Source of the DNA: Halopelagius longus
Lineage (GTDB): Archaea > Halobacteriota > Halobacteria > Halobacteriales > Haloferacaceae
DNA: 64,000 bases
Direction of reading: 5' to 3'
Assembly (NCBI RefSeq): GCF_900100875.1
Contig: NZ_FNKQ01000003.1
Span: 372,001 to 436,000 of the forward strand
The notes under the pieces are model-generated. The model worked only from the letters and a program-made list of their open reading frames with translations. It did no database searches and was not told the DNA's origin. Position numbers and translations under genes: made by a program. Below are positions 26,146 through 34,150 of the stretch, piece by piece; position 1 is the stretch's first letter, and each line of letters begins with the position of its first letter.

Positions 26146-26460
26146 TTAGAGTTGGACGCCCGCGGTGAGCAGGATGGTGAACGAGATGAACCACAGCGTG
26201 AACGTCATGAACGCGACGTAGAGGTAGTCCTTCGCGCCGAAGTCCTCGACGTCCACGCCGACGAGTCGGAGAATGGGGAACTGGGCGAGGACGGCCGCGC
26301 CGAAGAGAGCCAGCGAAAGCTGGTTCGTCGCGGCGTCCACCGTCGTCCCGACCACCACCCCCGACGCCAACGCGGCGGCGACGCCCGCGAGGCAGGCGAG
26401 TGTGGTGACCGTGACCCCCCGGACGTGCCCCGAGAGACCGGTCTGAGTTTCCGTGGCCAT
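26146..26460 (-). CDS. EMC6-like membrane protein
   Basis: 104 residues from the ATG at 26460; a GTG/ATG further upstream would add a non-conserved stretch. Three hydrophobic helices are apparent: VRGVTVTTLACLAGVAAALASGVVVG, QLSLALFGAAVLAQFPIL and LYVAFMTFTLWFISFTILLTAG. The conserved VDVEDFGAKDYLYVAFMTFTLWFI block is what I recall for archaeal homologues of EMC6, a subunit of the eukaryotic ER membrane-protein insertion complex. One nucleotide separates it from the ABCE1 gene, coupling membrane insertion and ribosome recycling functions in one transcript. Confidence 0.78.
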   Translation of the reverse strand: MATETQTGLSGHVRGVTVTTLACLAGVAAALASGVVVGTTVDAATNQLSLALFGAAVLAQFPILRLVGVDVEDFGAKDYLYVAFMTFTLWFISFTILLTAGVQL

Positions 26461-26588
26461 GTGTGTCCGTCCGGTACCCTGCGTCAAAAGGCGTTCGTTC
26501 CCCGTGCGGCGGACGAGCGTCCACTCGGCGGGGACAGAACTTCACGTTAGGCACCGGTTAGCCGGTTCGGCCGTCGTAACTCACGAAG

Positions 26589-26595
26589 GTTTATG
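26589..26595 (+). promoter_or_regulatory. TATA box of the HTH gene
   Basis: GTTTATG lies 27-33 nt before the ATG at 26622, predicting an almost leaderless transcript. Confidence 0.55.
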
Positions 26596-26621
26596 CCGTT
26601 CGGCCGTTTCGATTCGTAACG

Positions 26622-26915
26622 ATGGCTGAGGCAGAACAGGAGAGTCTCGACGACCTCCCCCCGAGTGCGAAGTTGGTTTTCAAGGTACTCGAATACAACG
26701 GTCCGTTGACCCAGAAGGGTATCGTCCAGGAGTCGATGCTCTCGGCTCGGACGGTCCGCTACGCACTCGAACGTCTGGAGGGAATCGGCGTCGTAGACGA
26801 GGACGTCTACTTCGCCGACGCGCGGCAGAATCTCTATCAGTTGACCGACGCCGCCCCGAAGGCGCACCCGGCGGACGGCGACGGCGACGAAGCGGAAGCC
26901 TGCTGCGCAGAGTAA
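26622..26915 (+). CDS. MarR-like winged helix-turn-helix protein
   Basis: 97 residues. The core (PPSAKLVFKVLEYNGPLTQKGIVQESMLSARTVRYALERLEGIGVVDEDVYFADARQNLYQL) is a compact winged HTH: helix 1, the TQKGIV turn, the recognition helix SARTVRYALERL, and a two-strand wing. The C-terminal tail is acidic and ends AEACCAE, with a Cys-Cys pair that could sense redox state or metal (speculative). Too short for a dimerisation domain of classical MarR. No adjacent gene is an obvious target; autoregulation is possible. Confidence 0.82.
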   Translation: MAEAEQESLDDLPPSAKLVFKVLEYNGPLTQKGIVQESMLSARTVRYALERLEGIGVVDEDVYFADARQNLYQLTDAAPKAHPADGDGDEAEACCAE

Positions 26916-27089
26916 CTTCGGACGCTCCCACGGCACGGGTGGGGCGCATCGACGACAGACCACCCCGGCGACCGGGCCGGGACACACCGCGTCTCTTCCT
27001 CTCGACGGGTTCGTCAGCGACTCGTACGGACGCAGAGGCGGGTCGAACGACCGAACGCCGCGAACGCGAGCGACGCGCCGACCGACGGG

Positions 27090-28949
27090 TTACGCCGGGT
27101 GGACCGTAATCCGCTGTTTGCGGTCTATCGCCTGTTCGAGTTCCTCCGCGATGGCGCTTCCGCGGGACACCTGGATGTCGCCGCCGCGGCCCACGGTCGC
27201 GGTGAACAGGTACTCGCCGTCGGCGCGGATTTCGACCGTCTCGCCGACGTGTTCGTCCATGCGGACGACGATGTGCCGGGAGGTGACCTCCGGTTGGACG
27301 ACCGTTCCGCCGTCGCCGCCCGCCCCGCCGCCGGACCCGCCCGCGGACCCGCCGCCGCGGTTGGGGTTCTCGTCGTGCGTGCGGACGTCGATGTCGATTC
27401 CCAGCCTATCTTCGACGTCGGAGATGCGGCCGCCGCCCTTGCCGATGACGTACGAGATGTCGTCCTGATCGACGTACACTATCGCCTTGTTCTGGCCCTG
27501 CAGTTCCACGTCCACGTGGCCGCGCGCGATGGAGCGAATCTCCCGCTCTATCTCCTGTCGCGCGAGGCGGCCGACGCCCGTCTCGGAGTCGCCCTCGCCG
27601 CCCTCGCCGAGGGGGACGGTGACGACCTGCCGGTTGAACGTGTATATCTCGTACTCGGGCTTGCCCGTCTCGAAGTCCGCGACCTGAATCACGGGGCGCG
27701 CGAGGTCCTCGGCGGTGAGGCCCTCGGGCACCTTCACCTGCGTCGTCACGTCGTAGACGGTGTGGACCTCGCCGGCCTCGATGTAGACGACGGTGTCGAC
27801 AACCTGCGGGATCATGCCGAGTTCGACGCGACCGACGAGGCGTTGGAGGGCGTCGATGGCCCGCGTCGCGTGGACGACGCCGACCATGCCGACGCCCGCC
27901 AGACGCATGTCGGAGAACACCTCGAAGTCGTTCGACTTCCGGACCTCGTCGTAGATGGTGTAGTCCGGGCGGACCAAGAGCAGCGAGTCCGCGGTCTTCT
28001 CCATCTGCCCGTCGAGCGCCGTGTACTGCGTAATCTCGGGGCCGACCTGCAGGTCGCGCGGTTTCTCCATCGTCTTGACCGCGTAGTCGCTGTCGTTGAG
28101 GAACTCCGCGACGGCCTGCGCGAACGTGGACTTCCCCGCGCCGGGCGCGCCGGAGATGAGGACGCCGCGCTGACGTTCGCTCAGGCGGTCTTTGAGTTCC
28201 TCGGAGAACTCGTACTCTTCGAGCGACGTCTTCGCGATGGGGCGAACCGCCGTTATCTCGATGCCGTCGGCGAACGGTTGGCGGGCGACGGCGATGCGGT
28301 AGTCGCGGAACTGGACGATGCTCATCCCGGGTTCCGACAGTTCGAGGAAGCCCTCGGAACTGGTGCGGGCCGTGTCCTCGATGTCGTCGGCCCACTCCTT
28401 CATCGTCGCCTCGTCCGTCACCTCCTCGCGGATACTCTCGTAGTGCATGTCGCCGAGAGAGCCCCGCTTTGCCTTCGGTTTCGTCCCCGTCTTGAGGTGG
28501 ACGGACATCGTCTCGTCGTCGAAGAACTCCTCGATGATGAGTTCGCCGGACCCGCGGACGCGCGGTTCGACGTACTCGACGGGGATGCCCTTCGCCTTCG
28601 CGACTTCCGACTGGACCACGTCGCTCGTAAGCAGCGTCGCGCCCTGTTCCTCCGCGACCTGACGGATGACGGCGTCGATGTCGCCCTCGTGTGCGCCGGT
28701 CGCTTCGCTCGGCTTCGTCCGCCGTCCGACGTACTCGACCGTCACCGACCCCTCGTCGTCGAGGGCGGTGAGACGCTGGAGCTCCGAGAGCCCTTCCCAC
28801 CCCGTGTCGCGGCCGTCGTTGGCCTGCGATTCGAGTTCGCCGACGACAGCCTCGGGGATACAGATCGTCAGATCGGACTCCTCGGCCGACTCGATTCGCT
28901 CGGACACGCGACCGTCGATGACCGCGCTCGTGTCCGGCACTATCTTCAT
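27090..28949 (-). CDS. PIN domain / PilT-like ATPase / KH domain protein
   Basis: 619 residues from the ATG at 28949. Domains in order: PIN nuclease-like (VPDTSAVIDGRV, residues 1-130, with acidic residues DTS and DIDAVI and LLTSD), a VirB11/PilT-type ATPase (Walker A GAPGAGKSTFAQ near residue 272, Walker B-like LLVRPDYTIYDEV, HATRAIDALQRLVGR), and a C-terminal KH domain (ISYVIGKGGGRISDVEDRLGIDI, residues 500-530), then a Gly-rich linker and a final TRAM-like beta segment. This fusion is widely conserved in archaea; it probably acts on RNA, but its function is unknown. Monocistronic with a TATA element near 28980. Confidence 0.93.
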   Translation of the reverse strand: MKIVPDTSAVIDGRVSERIESAEESDLTICIPEAVVGELESQANDGRDTGWEGLSELQRLTALDDEGSVTVEYVGRRTKPSEATGAHEGDIDAVIRQVAEEQGATLLTSDVVQSEVAKAKGIPVEYVEPRVRGSGELIIEEFFDDETMSVHLKTGTKPKAKRGSLGDMHYESIREEVTDEATMKEWADDIEDTARTSSEGFLELSEPGMSIVQFRDYRIAVARQPFADGIEITAVRPIAKTSLEEYEFSEELKDRLSERQRGVLISGAPGAGKSTFAQAVAEFLNDSDYAVKTMEKPRDLQVGPEITQYTALDGQMEKTADSLLLVRPDYTIYDEVRKSNDFEVFSDMRLAGVGMVGVVHATRAIDALQRLVGRVELGMIPQVVDTVVYIEAGEVHTVYDVTTQVKVPEGLTAEDLARPVIQVADFETGKPEYEIYTFNRQVVTVPLGEGGEGDSETGVGRLARQEIEREIRSIARGHVDVELQGQNKAIVYVDQDDISYVIGKGGGRISDVEDRLGIDIDVRTHDENPNRGGGSAGGSGGGAGGDGGTVVQPEVTSRHIVVRMDEHVGETVEIRADGEYLFTATVGRGGDIQVSRGSAIAEELEQAIDRKQRITVHPA

Positions 28950-29123
28950 GCGTGGCGTTTCGAGCGGTAGACGGATAAGGATATAGATGAGAATGCGGGC
29001 GAGACGCTCCCGCGGCGACCCGTCCGACGCCTCCGTCGCTCGGTTTTCCCCGCCCGCCGACTCCCGCCCGCGTCGCCCCGTCGTCCAGAGGCTTTTCGTC
29101 GCCCCCCGCCGGACGTTCCGACG

Positions 29124-30239
29124 ATGACCGACGCGCGCGAGGAACTGGTCAAGTTGACGCGACGCCTCGTCTCGATTCCCAGCCACGAGGACGAGACGGC
29201 CGCCGGGGACGCGATCGAGTCGTGGCTGCGCGAGGAGACGGACGCCGACGTGACGCGGGACGACGCGGGCAACGTGTTCGCCCGGCGCGGGGACGACAAC
29301 GACGAGGCCGGAGACGGGACCGCGAGGGAACTCGCCCTCGTCGGCCACCACGACGTAGTTCCGCCGGACGAGTCGCAGGTGGCCGACGGAGAGTACGTCG
29401 TGGAGACGCGCGAGGGGCGCATCCACGGCCGCGGCACCGCCGACATGAAGGGTGCGGTGGCGGCGGCGATGCTCGCCTTCCGCGACGCCTCGCCGGCGGG
29501 CGAACTCACGTTCGTCTCGTTCGTCGGCGAGGAACTCGGCGGCGAGGGTGCCCGCGCCGCGATAGACGAGGGGTTCGCGCCGGACGCCGCCGTCGTCGGC
29601 GAGGGCTCTACCGACTACTCCGGCGACGACGTGACGGACGTGGCCGTCGCCCACAAGGGCCGGCGGGGGTCGACCGTCACCGCCCGCGGGTCGGCGGCGC
29701 ACGCGAGCGAACCCGCGGCGGGCGAGAACGCCGTCTACCGCGCCTGCGACGCCGTGGACGCGATTCGGGAGATGGAGTTCCCCGAGGCGGAGGTGTTCGG
29801 CGAACGCCTCCGCGGGAGCGTCGCCGTCACCGAGATAGACGGCGGGTCGGCGTGGAACGTCATCCCCGAAACGTGCGAGGTGACCGTGGACGAACGGACC
29901 GTTCCCGGCGAGCGCGCGCCCCTCGAACGCGTCGCGGAGATACCGGGCGTCGAGTGGACGGTGGACCAGGACCTGCCGCCGATGGCCTGCGACGACGAGG
30001 CGTTCGCCGACGCCGTCCTCGCCGCCGCCGACGAGGCGCAGGCGGCGACGCCGGAACTCGTGACGAAACCGCACGCGACGGACGCGGGGTGGTTGGCCGC
30101 CGCGGGCACCGCCTGCGTCGTCTGCGGCGCGGCCGAACCCGGCGAGGCCCACACCGCCACCGAGAGCGTCTCCGTCGACGTTCTGGAGCGATGTTACCGC
30201 ATCTACCGCGGCGCGGCCGAACGCTGGCCCGCCGAGTGA
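29124..30239 (+). CDS. M20 family metallopeptidase (ArgE/DapE-like)
   Basis: 371-residue zinc hydrolase. Metal ligands in order: GHHDVVPP (His), GRGTADMKGAVAAAM (bridging Asp), GEELGGEG (Glu-Glu with the catalytic base), the acidic EGSTDYSGDDV region, and a C-terminal KPHATDAGWLA His. A lid domain with HKGRRGSTVTARGSAAHASEP lies between residues 175 and 290. Enzymes of this group deacetylate or desuccinylate amino acids or cleave dipeptides. Without arginine or lysine neighbours the substrate is unclear. The next gene, 85 bp downstream, encodes another carboxypeptidase. Confidence 0.9.
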   Translation: MTDAREELVKLTRRLVSIPSHEDETAAGDAIESWLREETDADVTRDDAGNVFARRGDDNDEAGDGTARELALVGHHDVVPPDESQVADGEYVVETREGRIHGRGTADMKGAVAAAMLAFRDASPAGELTFVSFVGEELGGEGARAAIDEGFAPDAAVVGEGSTDYSGDDVTDVAVAHKGRRGSTVTARGSAAHASEPAAGENAVYRACDAVDAIREMEFPEAEVFGERLRGSVAVTEIDGGSAWNVIPETCEVTVDERTVPGERAPLERVAEIPGVEWTVDQDLPPMACDDEAFADAVLAAADEAQAATPELVTKPHATDAGWLAAAGTACVVCGAAEPGEAHTATESVSVDVLERCYRIYRGAAERWPAE

Positions 30240-30324
30240 GTCTCCGCGCCGCGCCCGGCCGGTTAACCGGTCGCCTCGTCCGCATACGCCGGGTTGATAA
30301 CGCGCGACGACCATCCAACGAGAT

Positions 30325-31857
30325 ATGGCGACAGACGCAACCGGCGACGCCGACTCCGCCCCCGACGCGTACTCGGAACTCCTCCGGAAGTACAAGCGCG
30401 TCGCGAACGTGCAGAACGCCTCCGGCCTCCTCTCGTGGGACCAGCAGGTGATGATGCCCGACGAGGGCACCCCGGCGCGTTCCCAGCAACTCTCGACGCT
30501 CTCTTCGCTCTCGCACGAACTGCTCACCGACGACGAGGTGGGAGAACTGCTGGACGAACTCGAATCGTCGGAGTTGACCGACGAGCAGGCGGCCGTCGTC
30601 CGCGAGATTCGGCGGAAGTACGACCGCGCGAGCAGCGTTCCGACGGAACTGGTCGAGGAGATCTCGACCACCTCCTCGGAGGCGCTTCCGGCGTGGAAGG
30701 AGGCGAAAGCCGAGGACGACTTCTCGAAGTTCGCGCCGTATCTGGAGAAGCACGTCGAACTCAAGCGGGAGTACGCCGAGCACATCGACCCCGATAAGGA
30801 CCCCTACGAGGTGCTGTTCGAGGACTTCGAGCCGTGCCTCCCCCTCGAACAGGCCGAGTCCATCCTCGAGAACTTGCGCGACACCTTGGTGCCGATGATA
30901 GAGCAGATTCGGGAGTCCGACGCCGAACTCGCGACGGACGCGTTCTCCTCGAAGGGGACGTACGACGAGTCGGCCCAAGAGGAACTCTGCCGCGACGCCC
31001 TCTCGATGCTCGGGTACCCGTGGGAACGCGGCCGCCTCGACGTGGCCCCCCACCCGTTCTCCTCGGGGACGACGTTCGACGCCCGCGTGACGACCCGATT
31101 CGACGAGTCCGACCCCCTCGGGGCGGTCACCTCGACCATCCACGAGTTCGGCCACGCGAACTACACCCTCGGCCTGCCGGACGAGGCGTACGCGACGCCC
31201 CTCGGCGAGGACCGCGACCTGTCGGTCCACGAGTCCCAGTCGCGCCTCTGGGAGAACCACGTCGGACGCTCGAAGGCGTTCTGGAAACTGTTCCTGCCGA
31301 CGTTCGCGGAGCACTTCGAACAGGCCGAGGACGTGACCGCAGAGGAGGCGTACGAGGCGGCGAATCAGGTGTACGAGGACAACCTCATCCGCGTCGAAGC
31401 GGACGAACTCACCTACCACCTCCACATCATCGTCCGCTTCGAGATAGAGCGGGCGCTGATTTCGGGCGAACTCGACGTCGAGGACGTACCCGAGGTGTGG
31501 AACGACAAGTACGAGGAGTACCTCGGCGTCCGCCCGGAGACGGACTCGGAGGGCTGTCTGCAGGACATCCACTGGAGTCACGGCAACTTCGGCTACTTCC
31601 CGACGTACTCGCTCGGTTCGGTGATGGCCGCGCAACTGTTCGCCGCCGCCGAGGACGACATCGGCGACGTCTACGGACGAGTCGAGGAGGGCGACTTCGA
31701 GGCCCTCCACGAGTGGTTGACCGAGAACGTCCACCGCCACGGGTCGAAGTACGAGACGAACGAACTCGTCGTCGAAGCGACCGGGAAGGACTTCGCCGCC
31801 GACGACTTCGTGGCGTACGTCACGGAGAAGTACGGCGACCTCTACGACCTCGACTGA
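30325..31857 (+). CDS. M32 family carboxypeptidase (thermostable carboxypeptidase Taq type)
   Basis: 510-residue cytosolic metallocarboxypeptidase. The active-site helix STIHEFGHANYTLG carries HExxH near residue 273, and the M32-specific HESQSRLWEN motif (third zinc ligand) follows near residue 298. The C-terminal GYFPTYSLGSVMAAQLFAAA segment is also family-specific. N-terminal ASGLLSWDQQVMMP is typical. Broad C-terminal amino acid release from peptides. It forms a peptidase pair with the M20 gene upstream and could be co-transcribed or use its own AT-containing promoter near 30295. Confidence 0.95.
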   Translation: MATDATGDADSAPDAYSELLRKYKRVANVQNASGLLSWDQQVMMPDEGTPARSQQLSTLSSLSHELLTDDEVGELLDELESSELTDEQAAVVREIRRKYDRASSVPTELVEEISTTSSEALPAWKEAKAEDDFSKFAPYLEKHVELKREYAEHIDPDKDPYEVLFEDFEPCLPLEQAESILENLRDTLVPMIEQIRESDAELATDAFSSKGTYDESAQEELCRDALSMLGYPWERGRLDVAPHPFSSGTTFDARVTTRFDESDPLGAVTSTIHEFGHANYTLGLPDEAYATPLGEDRDLSVHESQSRLWENHVGRSKAFWKLFLPTFAEHFEQAEDVTAEEAYEAANQVYEDNLIRVEADELTYHLHIIVRFEIERALISGELDVEDVPEVWNDKYEEYLGVRPETDSEGCLQDIHWSHGNFGYFPTYSLGSVMAAQLFAAAEDDIGDVYGRVEEGDFEALHEWLTENVHRHGSKYETNELVVEATGKDFAADDFVAYVTEKYGDLYDLD

Positions 31858-31944
31858 CGGCGACGGCGGCCGTTCGCCGCGTCTCTCTCCTTCTCTCGAC
31901 GCAGTCCGTATCTCGTTACTCGACGATTTTCAGCGGTAGCGAGG

Positions 31945-32029
31945 CTATATATCTCCGTAACTCTCCGGAGGGATGGTATGATGCAACAAGACTAAGTAAT
32001 GATAAGCCATACCACAGCCCGTATGGCTT
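31945..32029 (+). promoter_or_regulatory. Leader of the HVO_0416-like gene: promoter, mini-ORF and two exclusive helices
   Basis: TATA-like CTATATAT (31945-31952) predicts transcription from about 31975. The leader starts TGGTATG (31974-31980), which can pair with CATACCA (32008-32014). The same segment also forms a stronger helix: AAGCCATAC (32004-32012), loop CACAGCCC, GTATGGCTT (32021-32029), a perfect 9-bp stem that encloses the start codon ATG at 32023. A five-codon reading frame MMQQD (31978-31995) sits in the leader. A second TATA-like GTAATGATA (31997-32005) could alternatively give a leaderless transcript. The elements are visible; a switch is inferred. Confidence 0.5.
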
Positions 32030-32205
32030 CTGCACCGAACCCCGACGACGCACTGTTCGACCAGTTTCTGGACGACCGCGGCCACGAGGTGACAGAGCCA
32101 GACTGGGAGACCTCGTACAACAAGAAGCAGTGCCCGGAATGCGGTGCGTTACACGACCAGTCCGCCGACGACTGCACGGTCTGCGGGTGGGACCCGTTCG
32201 CCTGA
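32023..32205 (+). CDS. HVO_0416-type small zinc-finger protein
   Basis: 60 residues from the ATG at 32023 (an in-frame ATG at 31999 would add MISHTTAR). N-terminal region SAPNPDDALFDQFLDDRGHEVTEPDWETSYNKKQ is followed by a zinc ribbon CPECGALHDQSADDCTVCGWDPFA with two CxxC pairs. The pattern matches a conserved haloarchaeal family I recall as HVO_0416. It is of the CPxCG group, whose studied members influence swarming, biofilm formation or stress response. The unusual feature is the leader that can sequester the start codon. Confidence 0.82.
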   Translation: MASAPNPDDALFDQFLDDRGHEVTEPDWETSYNKKQCPECGALHDQSADDCTVCGWDPFA

Positions 32206-32250
32206 GCCGGGGGTGTCTTTAATCGAATCGCACTATCAGAGAAAGCAGGC

Positions 32251-32257
32251 TATTTAT
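32251..32257 (+). promoter_or_regulatory. TATA box of the helicase gene
   Basis: TATTTAT lies 27-33 nt upstream of the ATG at 32284, preceded by an A-rich AGAGAAAGC BRE-like stretch; nearly leaderless transcript expected. Confidence 0.6.
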
Positions 32258-32283
32258 CACCGGCTAGGGCGTGAACGTGTACA

Positions 32284-34143
32284 ATGACCGACTCCGACGC
32301 GACCGTCACCCGCCTCTTCGGGGGACCGGGGAGCGGGAAGACGACCGCCCTCCTCGACCGAGTCGAGGGTATCCTCGAGGACGACGACGTTAGCATCCGC
32401 GACATACTCGTCGTCTCGTACACCCGCGCGGCCGCCGCCGAGATTCGAGAACGCCTCGCCGAACGACTCGACATCTCGCCGCGCGCCCTGAAGGGTAACG
32501 TGGCGACGATGCACGCGAAGGCGTACGAACTCCTCGACCTCTCTCGCAACGACGTGGTCGGCGAGAAGGACAAGACGGAGTTCTGCGAAGACTACGGCAT
32601 CGAGTTCGAAGACCAGTACGGCGGCGCGGGCCGTCGGACCGCCCGTTCGACGACGCTCGGAAACAAGATAATCGCCACGAGCCAGTGGCTCCAGCGAACC
32701 CGCCGCGACGTCTCCGACTGGTACGACGTGCCGTTCCAGTGGGACGTCGAGGAGGTGCGCCTTCCCCCGGACGAGGACCCGAACGCCCAGGAGGGCAACA
32801 AGTACACGCCGACGTGGCCCTCCGACGACGACAGGGTGGACGTTCCGGAGGCCATCCGGGCGTGGCGGTCGTACAAGGGGAATAACGGACTCGTCGGCTT
32901 CGCCGACATGCTCGAACGGGTGCGTCAGCGCTCGCTCGTCCCACACGTGGACTACCTCGTCATCGACGAGTTCCAGGACATCACGACGCTGCAGTACGAC
33001 GTCTACGAGGAGTGGAAGCCGCACATGAAGCGCGTCCTCATCGCCGGGGACGACGACCAGGTCGTCTACGCGTGGCAGGGCGCGGACCCGAACCTCCTGT
33101 TGGACGCCGAACGCGACGAGGACGTGGTGCTGCCGAACTCCTACCGCCTCCCCTCGCGCATCCTCAACGTCGTCAACCGGGAGATTCGCCACATCGACAA
33201 GCGACAGGAGAAGGACCTCAAGCCGCGCAAGGAGGGCGGAACCGTCGAGGGCGTCCAGTCGCCGTCGATGATAGAGCTCGCGCGGAACGTCCGCTACACC
33301 GTCGAGAAAGACGAGGAGGACCAGAGCATCATGGTGCTGTTCCGCGCGCGCTACCAGATGTTCCAGTTCATCGACGAGTTCCTGCCGCTAGGGATGCCGT
33401 TCTCCGTCCTGACGGACCAGCGGATGTGGACCGACCGCCTCACGCAGTACGTCCGCGCCATCGAGAAGACCGAACGCGAAGAGCCCGTAAACGGCCTCGA
33501 AGCGCGACGCCTCGCCGACATGCTGCAGGACTCGGCGTTCGGGTCGAACGAGCGAGACGACCTGTTCGACTACATCGACGAGAAGAAAGAGGAGGCGGGC
33601 GTCGAGGACCTGACCGAGATACAGATAGAGACGGACGCGGTGAAGGAGTTCGCCCCGTTCCTCCCCGATAGCGCGTCCGCGGGCGACATGGTTCGGAAGG
33701 TGACCTCCTTCCAGCGGAACTCCGTCGAGGCGTACTTCTCCGGCGAGTACGAGGGGATGGACCCCAACCAGGTCCGAGTCGGCACCATCCACTCGGCGAA
33801 GGGTCGCGAGGCCGACCACGTGTTCGTCGCCACCGACCTCACCGAGAAGGTTGTCGAGCAGATGGCCGCCTCCGTGGACGACGAGGATGTAGACGGCGTC
33901 GAGGAGTTCACCTCCTCTACGAGTCCCGTCCCCATCCTGACGGACAACGAACGCCGCGTCTTCTACGTCGGCATGTCCCGCGCCCGCGAGCGTCTCGTCC
34001 TCTTGGAGAATCTCGTCACCGGCGCGCCGACGCTTCCGGTGAGCGTCCTCCTGCACAACGAACTCCGCGAGGACTCGATCGAGGACCTCCTCGAGGCGGC
34101 CCAAGAGGAGCCGGACGCGCCGACGCCGGAACCGGACCCGTAA
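32284..34143 (+). CDS. UvrD/Rep-type superfamily I DNA helicase
   Basis: 619 residues. SF1A motifs are in order: motif I GGPGSGKTTALLDRV near residue 14, motif Ia VVSYTRAAAAEI, motif II DYLVIDEFQDIT near 223, motif III AGDDDQVVYAWQGAD near 256, motif IV NSYRLP, motif V TIHSAKGREADHVFVATDL near 500, and motif VI VFYVGMSRARERLVLLEN near 560. Shorter than bacterial UvrD (about 720), with reduced 1B/2B domains, as in archaeal homologues. Likely a 3'-5' translocase in repair or replication restart. The M24 peptidase gene follows 7 bp later. Confidence 0.94.
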   Translation: MTDSDATVTRLFGGPGSGKTTALLDRVEGILEDDDVSIRDILVVSYTRAAAAEIRERLAERLDISPRALKGNVATMHAKAYELLDLSRNDVVGEKDKTEFCEDYGIEFEDQYGGAGRRTARSTTLGNKIIATSQWLQRTRRDVSDWYDVPFQWDVEEVRLPPDEDPNAQEGNKYTPTWPSDDDRVDVPEAIRAWRSYKGNNGLVGFADMLERVRQRSLVPHVDYLVIDEFQDITTLQYDVYEEWKPHMKRVLIAGDDDQVVYAWQGADPNLLLDAERDEDVVLPNSYRLPSRILNVVNREIRHIDKRQEKDLKPRKEGGTVEGVQSPSMIELARNVRYTVEKDEEDQSIMVLFRARYQMFQFIDEFLPLGMPFSVLTDQRMWTDRLTQYVRAIEKTEREEPVNGLEARRLADMLQDSAFGSNERDDLFDYIDEKKEEAGVEDLTEIQIETDAVKEFAPFLPDSASAGDMVRKVTSFQRNSVEAYFSGEYEGMDPNQVRVGTIHSAKGREADHVFVATDLTEKVVEQMAASVDDEDVDGVEEFTSSTSPVPILTDNERRVFYVGMSRARERLVLLENLVTGAPTLPVSVLLHNELREDSIEDLLEAAQEEPDAPTPEPDP

Positions 34144-34150
34144 CCCCGCG

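Noticed and set aside
28950-30785. Continuation of the minus-strand frame upstream of the PIN/ATPase/KH protein
   Set aside because: The frame stays open across two plus-strand genes (M20 and M32 peptidases), but the sequence has no protein-like character and the conserved family start is the ATG at 28949.
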